Assembly: GCA_007571365.1 (NCBI GenBank)
Contig: RKRN01000062.1
Coordinates: forward strand, 1 to 57,841
Source: Candidatus Latescibacterota bacterium
GTDB lineage: Bacteria; Latescibacterota; UBA2968; UBA8231
DNA: 57,841 nucleotides
Reading direction: 5' to 3'
Of this stretch, positions 24,016 through 32,108 are shown one piece after another. The notes below the pieces were generated by a model. It saw nothing but the letters and a program-made list of their open reading frames with translations. It was not told the DNA's origin and searched no databases. Every line of letters begins with the position of its first letter. The first letter of the stretch is position 1. Made by a program: the position numbers and the translations under genes.

Positions 24016-24066
24016 GGGTTCGTAGAAGGGAGTTTGTAAATGAGGTGTTTGAACGGAAGTCGCCTG

Positions 24067-24837
24067 CTACTCGTACAGATGCTTGAGGCTCTTGCGGTAG
24101 CCCTCGTAAAACCGCGCTAGCTGCTCTTCCGCGCTTACATTGCCCACAAACTGATGGCTCGGCAACAGCTCCGGCTTGATCCCCCGTGCCAACAGCCGCT
24201 CGGCCACCGCGCAGCGCAGCATATTCATCAGCATCGCGCCGGTCACCGTCGATACCGGCCCCGTCCGCCACTCCAATCCGGCTAGTTCGAGCACGCAGTC
24301 CCCCGGTGGACATTGGTTGTCGAGGACGACATCGGCCAGATCCATCAGCTTCTGGCCCGACGAGTGCGCTGGCGGCGACTGATCGCCGTGCGGCTTCGAC
24401 AGCATGGCGATCACCGGCAAGCCCCGCGCCTTAGCACCCATGGCCATCTCGACGATCAGGGGCCGAATGCCGCTAGTCGAGATTAGGATAAAGGCGTCGT
24501 GCGGCCCGAACTTGAACCCTTGGAGAATCTCCTCGGCGTAGCCTTCGTACTGCTCCAAAAAGAGCGGCCCGCGCAATCCGTTGGTGCCGACGATCGACGC
24601 ATGGGTCGATACCGCGAGCTCGACCAAGGCAAAAAAGCCCACGAAACATCCTTGGCGCGGCGTCATTTCCTCGCACATCATGCGCGAGTGCCCAGCGCCA
24701 AAGAGAAAGACCAACCCGCTGTTGGCAATGCTCGCGGTGCAAATTTCGGCGGCTTGGTCTATAGCGTCCATTTGCGTAGTGCGCAGACGTTGCAACAGCT
24801 CCATCGTCTGCGCGTAGTACTCTTCAGCAGCGCTCAT
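24067..24837 (-). CDS. SIS domain sugar isomerase/phosphosugar-binding protein
   Basis: A 256-residue SIS-domain protein of the sugar-isomerase-domain (UPF0309-like) group. LVFLFGAGHSRMMCEE (residues 42-57) and ILISTSGIRPLIVEMA (115-130) are the two phosphosugar-binding strands with Ser/Thr loops. The family binds or isomerises N-acetylhexosamine-type phosphates. An AGGAG site lies upstream. Eighteen bases separate it from the aldo/keto reductase. Context with a ROK kinase suggests amino-sugar or sugar-acid metabolism (inference). Confidence 0.85.
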   Translation of the reverse strand: MSAAEEYYAQTMELLQRLRTTQMDAIDQAAEICTASIANSGLVFLFGAGHSRMMCEEMTPRQGCFVGFFALVELAVSTHASIVGTNGLRGPLFLEQYEGYAEEILQGFKFGPHDAFILISTSGIRPLIVEMAMGAKARGLPVIAMLSKPHGDQSPPAHSSGQKLMDLADVVLDNQCPPGDCVLELAGLEWRTGPVSTVTGAMLMNMLRCAVAERLLARGIKPELLPSHQFVGNVSAEEQLARFYEGYRKSLKHLYE

Positions 24838-24855
24838 GCGCGTAGTTTCTCCTGT

Positions 24856-25794
24856 TCAAAGTGCGGCAGCCCTGAATGCGGCGATGGTTTCGTCGGCTAC
24901 GGTGGCCATGGCGGCCGCGACGTTCCGCTCTAGCTGCTCGACGTTCAGCGAGCCTATTGGGTTGCCGTGAATCCGTTCCTCGCGCAAGCAAAACTGCAAC
25001 GTCAACTCCAACATGTCGATGCCCTGCTCGCTACACCACAAGCGCATGGCCGCGGCCCGGTACTGGTCTTGGCCCCACCTATCGCGGGGTATAAAGCGCT
25101 CCACGGGCACGCCGGTCAGCCAGCCGCGCATGATCGACCAGCCGTTGAGTACTCCGAGGTCGGCGGCGGCCGCCGCTGGCAGGACCGCATTGGTTGCGCT
25201 CTGCCGGAGCAAATTGTAGTCGCTGAAGCACAGCATCGCGTCGGTGCGGCCCGATGCAATGTGCGCGAGGTGAAAGTCGTGGGGCCTCATGCCGTAGCCA
25301 ATGAAGTCAACGGCACCCTGCTGGCGCACCCGTTCCAACCCTTCAAGTGCGCCGCCCGCCTCAAGGGTCGGTTCCATCTCGGGCGGGTCGTGCAGGAAGA
25401 GCACATCGAATTTCTCGATCCCCAAAATGTCGAGTTGATCTTCGGCATCGGCCAAGGCTCTTTCCGCCGAGTAGTCGGGCCTCCCTTCGCCATAGCCACC
25501 CCACGCCGCCGCGCTGTGGCAGCAGACGCGGCCGCTGATGATGATCTCGCGACGGGCGATGACCTCTTCCTTGATCGCGCGGCCCAACTTGCGCAGGGAG
25601 TCGCCGTAGCAGCGGGCGCAGTCGAAGTGATTGACGCCCAAATCGACAGCCCGGCGCATCAGGGCCATGGCCTGTTCGTCGTCAACCGGCCCGAAGTGAC
25701 CGCCAAAGCCTTGCGTCCCGAATGGAATTACGGGTATGGACAACTCGGTCTTGCCCCAGCGGCGGCGGGGACAGCCGTTTTTTCCCAAGCCCAT
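24856..25794 (-). CDS. Aldo/keto reductase
   Basis: A 312-residue NADP-dependent AKR with AAAGGAGG before ATG. HFDCARCYGDS carries the Asp and Tyr of the catalytic tetrad, and VLFLHDPPE the His region. The C-terminus (IHGNPIGSLNVEQLERNV) is the usual cofactor-binding loop. It resembles the AKR5/TIM-barrel oxidoreductases often found with sugar catabolic genes. It appears to be the promoter-proximal gene of the operon running down to 20280. Confidence 0.87.
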   Translation of the reverse strand: MGLGKNGCPRRRWGKTELSIPVIPFGTQGFGGHFGPVDDEQAMALMRRAVDLGVNHFDCARCYGDSLRKLGRAIKEEVIARREIIISGRVCCHSAAAWGGYGEGRPDYSAERALADAEDQLDILGIEKFDVLFLHDPPEMEPTLEAGGALEGLERVRQQGAVDFIGYGMRPHDFHLAHIASGRTDAMLCFSDYNLLRQSATNAVLPAAAAADLGVLNGWSIMRGWLTGVPVERFIPRDRWGQDQYRAAAMRLWCSEQGIDMLELTLQFCLREERIHGNPIGSLNVEQLERNVAAAMATVADETIAAFRAAAL

Positions 25795-25976
25795 GACGCC
25801 TCCTTTACCGGGCGTTTATTGGTGCTGTGATAGAGGGTAAAAGTACTACGCGCCAAATTCCGCCAAGCAGGCGGCCCCATCCCGAGTCAGCAAGGTACGC
25901 GACCGACCACGAGACGGCTAGGTGTTGGCTTGTTATTTGGGGTGTCGGAGAAGACAGGCCCACAAAGAGCGGCGAT

Positions 25977-26216
25977 TCAGGCCTCGTCTGCGTCCGCCCC
26001 TTCTTCCGGCGCGAGGACGATGCGCCCTTCGGCGAAGTCCAGCATGGCACTAGCCGACGAATTGGGAAATTCTTCCTCGGAAATTTCGGCTTCTCTCAGC
26101 TTGCGCTCTATGTTAATGTCTCGTGCGCGCTGCGACAGGCTGCGGCAGGCTTGGAAAGCGTTGATTTCGCCTTCCAGCTTGATGGCGACTTCCCGAGAAA
26201 ACATCGACTTGGCCAT
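25977..26216 (-). CDS. rpoZ: Possible RNA polymerase omega subunit
   Basis: A 79-residue acidic protein. AIKLEGEINAFQACRSLSQRARDIN follows the omega pattern (Ala, Lys, Asn-x-[Phe], then a helix ending RAR), and the later AMLDFAEGRI resembles the second conserved part (AL.E...G.I). Omega binds the beta-prime C-terminus and helps polymerase assembly. The match is short and lies at the limit of visual recognition, so a hypothetical small protein is the alternative. If correct, it is the ordinary housekeeping subunit; there is no evidence that it partners the mini-polymerase 15 kb away. Confidence 0.5.
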   Translation of the reverse strand: MAKSMFSREVAIKLEGEINAFQACRSLSQRARDINIERKLREAEISEEEFPNSSASAMLDFAEGRIVLAPEEGADADEA

Positions 26217-26371
26217 TGTAGCTCCCTAAAAACCAAAGGTGGATGACAGACGGATTAGAGACATGGCAAGATATGAACTTTGGCTGTATTCGGCAAACGA
26301 GTGGGCACCAGGTCGGGGCAAGGTCTAAATTCGCTGCAAGTGTTCTGCGCCGCTGTCGGGCGAGGCGATTT

Positions 26372-27550
26372 TCACGGCGTACTTCCTCGTGTTCGCTGCA
26401 CGGTTAGTTTCACTTTCTCTGGTTTAATGCTTTTGACACTCAATCCGGTTACATGGCGCACGGCTTGGGTGGATACCTCAAAGGTCCTGCGCCCCAGCCG
26501 GACGAGATCGGCGTCAATGACGACTTGGAAATCCGCATTGCTCGCCAACAACATGGCCCGCCGCGGACCGGCTACCTCTATCTCTACCTCTCGGGGGCTG
26601 ACGTTGGTTAGCGCATATCCTGCGGGCACGTTCTCCGCGTCTACGCGCACTTGGAGGACTGCCTTGTCGACCGGCACGAAGACCAGCCACGCACCCAAGG
26701 CCAAGGCCAGGGCCGAGAGACCTTCCACCGAGTGCCGCCCCAACCGACGCCACTTGACCCGGCGCGCCTTCACCGCGGTCCCCGTATGCGCTAAGTGGTC
26801 TTGGATCTTGTGCCTCAAATCGCCCGGTTTGATCGAGCCGACCGGATTGCCCAGAATCTCGAGTTGTCCCCGCGCTGCAATCCCGATAGTGCCGCGCTCC
26901 TCCGAGACTACCAGACACAGGGCGTCGCTGCGTTCGGCCAGGCCCAGCGCGGCCGCGTGTCGCGTACCGCCGCCCTTCAGTTCATCCCTATTTTCGGAAA
27001 GCGGCAAATGCACTCCAAACTCCTCGATCCTATTATTTTGCATTACCAGTGCGCCGTCGTGCCCAGCCGAACCGGGATCAAAAAGGCTGTCGAGAAGTTC
27101 CTCGCTGATCTCTGCATCCAAAGGGATTCCATGCTGCAAAAGATGCCGCTCTATCGGTTCGCGCCCCGGCAGGACCACTAAGGCCCCGCGTCTTTTCGCG
27201 GCCAACTGACACAACCCCCTAGTCAGCGTTGCCAAGCTGGAGGAATCTGGGCGCGGAGCCTTGCGGCGCAAACTGAAGGTGGCGATCTGCTCAAAGAGCC
27301 GGCGCAAATCGTCTTGGAAAACCACCACTATCACCACCACTAGCGCCGCGAAAAAGCCTTGGAAAATCCAAGTTGTTAGCTGCAACTTGAATTGCTGCGC
27401 TATCAGGTGGTAGAAGACGCCCAAAAAAGCCAAACCGAGCAGGGCCATTCGCGCTCGGCGGGTCCACACCACTAGCCCCCAAAGCAGCAAACCAACGACT
27501 GCAATGTCCATCAGATCAGTAGGCGCGATGTCCAACAGGGGTGTGTACAA
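26372..27550 (-). CDS. Diadenylate cyclase (CdaA-type) fused to a YbbR-like domain
   Basis: A 392-residue membrane protein. Three membrane helices lie in residues 14-78, then a DAC (DisA_N) domain, which makes cyclic di-AMP from two ATP: GSAGHDGALVM with DGA at 165-167, and GGTRHAAALG at 193-202, where the usual RHR reads RHA. A fourth membrane helix (about 278-293) leads to a YbbR-like beta domain (298-386), with VPAGYALTNVSPREVEIEVAG. In Firmicutes these parts are the separate proteins CdaA and CdaR. The listed start is a TTG with a weak site; the ATG at 27511 is an alternative. The YbbR part would sit outside the membrane and regulate the cyclase (inference). Confidence 0.85.
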   Translation of the reverse strand: MYTPLLDIAPTDLMDIAVVGLLLWGLVVWTRRARMALLGLAFLGVFYHLIAQQFKLQLTTWIFQGFFAALVVVIVVVFQDDLRRLFEQIATFSLRRKAPRPDSSSLATLTRGLCQLAAKRRGALVVLPGREPIERHLLQHGIPLDAEISEELLDSLFDPGSAGHDGALVMQNNRIEEFGVHLPLSENRDELKGGGTRHAAALGLAERSDALCLVVSEERGTIGIAARGQLEILGNPVGSIKPGDLRHKIQDHLAHTGTAVKARRVKWRRLGRHSVEGLSALALALGAWLVFVPVDKAVLQVRVDAENVPAGYALTNVSPREVEIEVAGPRRAMLLASNADFQVVIDADLVRLGRRTFEVSTQAVRHVTGLSVKSIKPEKVKLTVQRTRGSTP

Positions 27551-27566
27551 AGTATCTGCTCGCCTG

Positions 27567-28313
27567 TCAAGCCCCGGGGAACGCCGCCAAATACACCTTG
27601 GTGCGCTCGTTCAAAACGCCGTAAAAAGCCCGTGTCTCCGCATCTGCACTATCCCGCCAAAACGCCGCCGGAATACTTGAATCGTTGGCCAGCGGTGCCC
27701 GGTTGCGATGCCCGTAGTAAATCTGCACGGTCCGCCGCTCGGCCGGCGTGGGCCGCGTCGTCGCCGTGTGCAGCACCGCCACGTTAAACAGCGCACATGT
27801 TCCCGCTGGCCCATGTAAGTGGTACTCGCCACCCCGCTTGAGTTGTGCTTCTTTGTCTTCGAGCACCGGCTGGTTTACCGACTCCGGGGACAGCGAAAAA
27901 CAATGCGTTCCCTCATTGACAGCGGACAGATAGACCATGAGTTGGATGTAGTCCATGCGGAACGGATGCTCGTCCCAATGCGGCCTGTCGCGGTGCCAAC
28001 CCTGATGCAAGAGGCCGTCGTAGGCCCGCATCAGCCGCAGCCCAACCTCGCCAAAGCAGAGCGGCCCGCCCATCAGTGCCTCGATCGTCGGGTATATCTT
28101 GGGGTGGCGGATGAGTTCGTCGAACTGCGGCGAGGTGATCAATGCCTCGTAGTTGGCGTGCTGGTGGTGGCCGTAGCGGTGCCAGAAATAGGGATACTTT
28201 TCCATATCCCCATCGAACATGGCGCGGAAGTATGGCACCTCGTGGTTGTCGAGTACCTGCCCTAGGTTGAGATAGCCGTTGGCGGCAAAAAATTCGCGGT
28301 CGGCTTGGTCCAT
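27567..28313 (-). CDS. PhyH family dioxygenase 5
   Basis: A 248-residue short-form PhyH protein with an AGGAG site eight bases before the ATG. The metal motif is GWHRD (H107, D109), the distal His is in VLHTAT (H182), and R194 in ERRTVQIYY is the 2-oxoglutarate candidate. It lies directly downstream of a 596-residue uncharacterised protein and just upstream of the cyclase gene; spacings of about 20 and 16 bases suggest one transcript. Substrate unknown. Confidence 0.88.
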   Translation of the reverse strand: MDQADREFFAANGYLNLGQVLDNHEVPYFRAMFDGDMEKYPYFWHRYGHHQHANYEALITSPQFDELIRHPKIYPTIEALMGGPLCFGEVGLRLMRAYDGLLHQGWHRDRPHWDEHPFRMDYIQLMVYLSAVNEGTHCFSLSPESVNQPVLEDKEAQLKRGGEYHLHGPAGTCALFNVAVLHTATTRPTPAERRTVQIYYGHRNRAPLANDSSIPAAFWRDSADAETRAFYGVLNERTKVYLAAFPGA

Positions 28314-28333
28314 TGTCTAGTCTCCTAATTTTG

Positions 28334-30124
28334 TTAGCGATATGGGATATGCCCGCCGTGCCAAGGCAGGCGAAAGCTGGGCTGCTGGCAGTAACGCCGC
28401 ATGGCGAGCGACAATTCGATTTGGCTGGCCGGTGCCAGTGCAACTTGGAAATAAGTGCTATCCACGTCGAGGGCCTCATCGCCAGTTCGCACTTGGCCAA
28501 AGCAGTGCTCGCCAAAGCTGCCGGCGCCGACGATTACCTGCCGGGTGCAGCTCGCGCTTAAGTTGACCAACGTCAGTTCCGCACTCGCGCTGCTGAGGCC
28601 GGTCACTAAGGCAGCAACGTCCGGGGGCAGCCCCGGCCGCTGCTGTTCGCCGTCGAAATAGCGCACCCGCCCTTGCGCCAATCCACCCCAGTAGATGGTC
28701 TGTGGTGCGCCGGTCGTTAGCTGCACTAAGGCTTCGGTGACCACCGGATTGACCTGCTGCCACCAGTGTACGTCGAGTTGGGTCAGGTCCTGTTCGTCGT
28801 CTATGACCTTGGCGATGCGGTCGCAGACCTCGCGGTAATTGGCCTGCAAGATGCGCTCGGGGTAATCCGGGGACTCGCCAGCGAGAAAGCGAGTCCAAGC
28901 GCGGTCGTCGAGCGAGCGCGGTCCGCGCGGCCCCACCTGCCTCCACTCGCCTTCGGCTCCCCGGCGCAAGGTCTCCAGCCGCTGCCAGTCGCGCTCCTCC
29001 ATGGACGCGGCCCACAAGTGGATCGGCGCATTGGGATTGATGGGGTTGAAGTCGGTCCAACCCGCGGCCGTGTGCTTGTAGGGCACGAGCCGCCGCCCCC
29101 CTTCCTCGCGGCCGTGCGCGACTAGCGCATCCAGGTGCATGCGGAGCAAATCCAAGTAGCGGGTCTCGCCCGAAACCAACAGCGCGGCTTCCACCGCTGC
29201 CGTGATCGCGTGGGCCATCATGTTGTGTCCATAGCGCCCGGTCCAGCCGTACAGCCCGCCCCACCACTGCCCTTGGCGCATCTCGCCGACAATGCCGTTG
29301 GGGCCGATGTTGTCCGGGACGATGCCGCCGTTGGCCTCGGTGCGTGCTATCCAGGCCCCCACGTATTCCTCGATCCACGCCCGATACCGCGCCTCACCAG
29401 TGTGGAGAAAGGCCGTTGCCACTAGTGCCACGACGCCCAAGTTGACGGTCACATCGCCCTGCATGACCACTTGGTCAAATCGCTCTTCAACGCGGCGTTT
29501 GGTCTCGGGGTCCTCCCACCAGTTAGCGGGCAGAGCAAAGCCCGGCCCCAGCGTGGCGTGATCGTGGGTGAGGTCGTAGTGGATTTCGCCGCGTCGCATT
29601 TGGAAGAGCGGCCCCTTGCTGCCGCTACAGGGCGAGCGCACGATGCGATGCTCGGGGTCGTAGTTGGGCACGGCCGGGTCGTCGTTTAAGTACAATCCGG
29701 CAAAGCGCTGCGCCCGGCGGCGCGTTTCGGCGTTGGTCGGGTCGGCCATGCCCAAGTGATAGAAGTAGATGTAGTTTTCGGCGTTGTGGAACCAGTCGTC
29801 GTCGTTGATAAACTCTCGGGTAACGCGGCCGTAGTCGTGTTCTAGCTGCCGAGTAATGGCGTTCCACTCCTCTAGGGCTTTGACGCCTGTGTACTCGCTG
29901 CCGCCTAGGGCATAGTAGTGCGGCCAGTTGAAGAACGCCTCGTACAGGTCGTCGGCCCAGACCCCGTCGCCGGGGTATTCTTCCTTCCAAATCAGGCTGC
30001 CGCCGGGGCGGGTGTATTTCTCGAGAAAGATCGGGGCCGCCTCGTCAATCGCGTCGATCAGGCGCCGCTCTAAGACCGCCCATAGCGGCGGCGCAGTGCG
30101 CGTTTGGCCTTTTAGCGTTTTCAT
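28334..30124 (-). CDS. Large uncharacterised protein, alpha/alpha-toroid-like
   Basis: A 596-residue protein without a signal peptide. It is rich in helices with aromatic-lined turns (DDDWFHNAENYIYFYHLGM, GMADPTNAETRRRA, NIGPNGIVGEMRQGQWWGG, YGWTGRYGHNMMAHA), a pattern seen in (alpha/alpha)6 toroid enzymes such as polysaccharide lyases and unsaturated glycosidases. The C-terminal 120 residues look like a beta-sandwich. I do not recognise a specific family. Being upstream of a PhyH gene in a catabolic neighbourhood, it may act on a carbohydrate, but that is inference. Confidence 0.5.
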   Translation of the reverse strand: MKTLKGQTRTAPPLWAVLERRLIDAIDEAAPIFLEKYTRPGGSLIWKEEYPGDGVWADDLYEAFFNWPHYYALGGSEYTGVKALEEWNAITRQLEHDYGRVTREFINDDDWFHNAENYIYFYHLGMADPTNAETRRRAQRFAGLYLNDDPAVPNYDPEHRIVRSPCSGSKGPLFQMRRGEIHYDLTHDHATLGPGFALPANWWEDPETKRRVEERFDQVVMQGDVTVNLGVVALVATAFLHTGEARYRAWIEEYVGAWIARTEANGGIVPDNIGPNGIVGEMRQGQWWGGLYGWTGRYGHNMMAHAITAAVEAALLVSGETRYLDLLRMHLDALVAHGREEGGRRLVPYKHTAAGWTDFNPINPNAPIHLWAASMEERDWQRLETLRRGAEGEWRQVGPRGPRSLDDRAWTRFLAGESPDYPERILQANYREVCDRIAKVIDDEQDLTQLDVHWWQQVNPVVTEALVQLTTGAPQTIYWGGLAQGRVRYFDGEQQRPGLPPDVAALVTGLSSASAELTLVNLSASCTRQVIVGAGSFGEHCFGQVRTGDEALDVDSTYFQVALAPASQIELSLAMRRYCQQPSFRLPWHGGHIPYR

Positions 30125-30260
30125 AGTCTCGTCTTATCGCAAAGGGTTCCCATACATAGATACACACTTAGCCGCGCTGCGGGCAAGTTTGACAATATGG
30201 GCGCAGTTTGTCGTATTTTATTAAGACAGATGTCGCCATCCAAAGAAAGCGAGCCATACC

Positions 30261-30698
30261 ATGACCTCTGCCGCGACGGCCCCCTTAGGGGAAATGGCGC
30301 AGATTCTCGGGGTGCGCCATAGGCTGCTCAATGGCTTCGACCTAATTGAAATGAGCAATCGAGGCATTGCGCGGTCGGAGTTGATAAAACTAGCCGAATA
30401 CCTCGATATCTCGCCGGGACAGCTCGTTCGCTTACTGCCCATTAGCGAACGTACGGTGCAGCGACACGGCGACGCCAAACCATTCGGTCGGGCTGTCTCC
30501 GAGCAGGTTATCCAGATCGCCAGCGTCGCTGCCAGAGGGGTAGCTGTCTTTGAGCATCGCGACCATTTCTTGTATTGGCTCAAACAACCCTGCGTGGCAC
30601 TGGGCAACAAAGTGCCGCTCGAGTTGCTCAACTCGCGTTTCGGCGCAGCTATCGTTTTGGATGAGCTGGGTCGGATGGAGCACGGGGTATTCGCCTGA
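30261..30698 (+). CDS. Xre/MbcA/ParS-type antitoxin (DUF2384)
   Basis: A 145-residue antitoxin of the RES-Xre class. An N-terminal helix-turn-helix-like region (SELIKLAEYLDISPGQLVRLL, split over residues 40-60, followed by PISERTVQR) precedes the C-terminal DUF2384 part, which contains LKQPCVALGNKVPLELLNS (109-127). It should bind its promoter and block the active site of the toxin. Its stop overlaps the toxin start by one base (TGATG). Confidence 0.9.
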   Translation: MTSAATAPLGEMAQILGVRHRLLNGFDLIEMSNRGIARSELIKLAEYLDISPGQLVRLLPISERTVQRHGDAKPFGRAVSEQVIQIASVAARGVAVFEHRDHFLYWLKQPCVALGNKVPLELLNSRFGAAIVLDELGRMEHGVFA

Positions 30699-31156
30699 TG
30701 CGGCTTTTCCGCATCGCCAAGACCCGCTACATAAGTGATCTGTCGGGAGCCGGTGCCCGCGCCAACGGTGGTCGGTGGAATCGCGTCGGGGTGAGCTTGC
30801 TTTATACCTCGCCTAGTCGGGCATTGGCCACGGTGGAATACTTAGTGCATGTGCCGTTGGCGTGGGTGCCGAAAAATCTGAGCATTGCGACCATTGCGGT
30901 GCCTGAGGATGCGCCAGCAGAGACTATTACCGAGGAGATGTTGCCAAACGACTGGCGGCGACATCCGGCTCCTGTCGAGCTAGCGGAGATCGGCTCTTGT
31001 TGGACGGAGGAAAGGCGGTCTTTGTTGCTACGCGTACCCCCAGCAGTAGTCAAAGGCGACTACAATGTGCTGATCAACCCAGCGCATTCAGACATGAAAC
31101 AGGTGGAAATCACGGCCGTTGAACTGTACCTGCTTGACGAGCGGCTAGTGCGATAG
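30698..31156 (+). CDS. RES domain toxin
   Basis: A 152-residue RES-family toxin, a class that depletes NAD+ (by phosphorolysis or ADP-ribosyl transfer in characterised members). The motif residues giving the name are present: FRIAKTRY (Arg), an ATVEYLVH segment with the conserved Glu, and NVLINPAHSD with the Ser near the C-terminus. GGRWNRVG is the Arg-containing NAD-binding loop. Translationally coupled to the upstream Xre antitoxin. Confidence 0.92.
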   Translation: MRLFRIAKTRYISDLSGAGARANGGRWNRVGVSLLYTSPSRALATVEYLVHVPLAWVPKNLSIATIAVPEDAPAETITEEMLPNDWRRHPAPVELAEIGSCWTEERRSLLLRVPPAVVKGDYNVLINPAHSDMKQVEITAVELYLLDERLVR

Positions 31157-31175
31157 CTGCGAAATCTAACCGGAG

Positions 31176-31334
31176 TTAGTCAGCGTGCGACTTGAGGCGA
31201 AAGAAAAGGTACGCGGTCGGCACTGCAACCAGCAGAACGAGTCCTAGGCGACAGAAGAGGTAAAAGGGAATTGCAATCAGCAGAACGAGTAGCGAGACGA
31301 GGTCGAGGAGGCGTCTTATCTCCGGAGATGGCAC
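31176..31334 (-). CDS. Small two-helix membrane protein
   Basis: A 52-residue GTG-initiated ORF behind AAAGGAG: VPSPEIRRLLDLVSLLVL, LIAIPFYLF, CRLGLVLLVAVPTAYLFFR, then KSHAD and stop. Two hydrophobic stretches are separated by a short Cys-Arg turn, giving a small hairpin membrane protein. No family recognised. It lies in the otherwise gene-free 359 bp between the RES toxin and tRNA-Leu. Confidence 0.5.
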   Translation of the reverse strand: MPSPEIRRLLDLVSLLVLLIAIPFYLFCRLGLVLLVAVPTAYLFFRLKSHAD

Positions 31335-31515
31335 GGCGGTTTATCTCCTTTCGGGGCTTGGGACGTGCGAAAGATGGGGAGAAAGTTAGTTGGGCTTTCG
31401 ACTAAGAAAAAAAAGAAAAGGAAGGCAAGATTGCGCGGCCTACTTAGGAGTGCAAAAGGAACTGATGCAGGCTAGCGATGCGAGCGGCTTCGCTAGCCTG
31501 CAATGGTCAAAAAAA

Positions 31516-31602
31516 TGGTGCCGGAGGTGGGACTCGAACCCACACACCCTTGCGGATACAGGATTTTGAATCCAGCGCGTCTACCAATTCCGCCACTCCG
31601 GC
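31516..31602 (-). tRNA. tRNA-Leu (anticodon CAA)
   Basis: An 87-nt class II tRNA with an encoded CCA end (31516-31518). The acceptor stem GCCGGAG pairs with CTCCGGC, the D region is TGGCGGAATTGGTAGACGC, the anticodon loop is TTCAAAA (anticodon CAA), there is a long variable arm, and the T loop is GGTTCGAGTCC. It reads the UUG codon. Its first base is the last base of the stop codon of the upstream coiled-coil gene. Confidence 0.97.
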
Positions 31603-32105
31603 TATGCCATGTACCACTCCTCTCGTTCGCTTTTTGGCTTGCCGAGGATTTCCATATAGACGATCGCGTCGCGCGCTGTCTGAGGGTTGAGAAACCAACG
31701 GTTCTGGGGGCGACGCAGCTGCCTCTCCTCACGTGAATTTTGGAGCTTCGGTTGAGTCGTCTCTGTCAGCCGCTCCATAGCCAGCTTCTCAGCCGCCACG
31801 GTGCGTCGCTCGGCTTCTAGGGCCTCCCGCTCGGCTTCTAGGACCTCCCGCTCGGCCGCGACCGGATCGACTTCGGTAGGCACCGGTTCCTCAAAGGGAT
31901 CGCCGTCAAAAGGCCAGCCAAAAGTCGACTCTTCTTCCTTCTTTTCTTCCGCCATAACGGGTGTAGCTGGACTGACCTCGGTGTGCTGCTCGATCTCGGT
32001 GTGCTGCTGTTGGGCCTCTTCGAGCCGTTTGCGTCGCTTGCGTCGCTCCATCAGCGCCGAAAACACGCTGAACAGGATGGCGAGAAGAAAGAGTAGAAGT
32101 TCCAC
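31602..32105 (-). CDS. Membrane-anchored coiled-coil protein of the flotillin operon
   Basis: A 167-residue protein. Residues 1-18 form a single membrane helix (MELLLFLLAILFSVFSAL), followed by a basic stop-transfer cluster (ERRKRRKR), an acidic linker, and a Glu/Ala-rich helix (AAEREVLEAEREALEAERR, 83-101) predicted as a coiled coil. Nothing enzymatic is seen. It starts three bases after the flotillin stop, so it belongs to the NfeD-FloA operon and may be a scaffold partner. Its stop codon runs into the tRNA-Leu gene. No family recognised. Confidence 0.65.
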   Translation of the reverse strand: MELLLFLLAILFSVFSALMERRKRRKRLEEAQQQHTEIEQHTEVSPATPVMAEEKKEEESTFGWPFDGDPFEEPVPTEVDPVAAEREVLEAEREALEAERRTVAAEKLAMERLTETTQPKLQNSREERQLRRPQNRWFLNPQTARDAIVYMEILGKPKSEREEWYMA

Positions 32106-32108
32106 GAC

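Noticed and set aside
24967-25830. Plus-strand ORF of 287 codons opposite the aldo/keto reductase
   Set aside because: Same antisense effect; the minus-strand protein has the full AKR motifs and a proper start.
26280-27209. Plus-strand ORF of 309 codons opposite the diadenylate cyclase gene
   Set aside because: Ser/Arg-rich antisense translation without domain structure; the cyclase frame is convincing.
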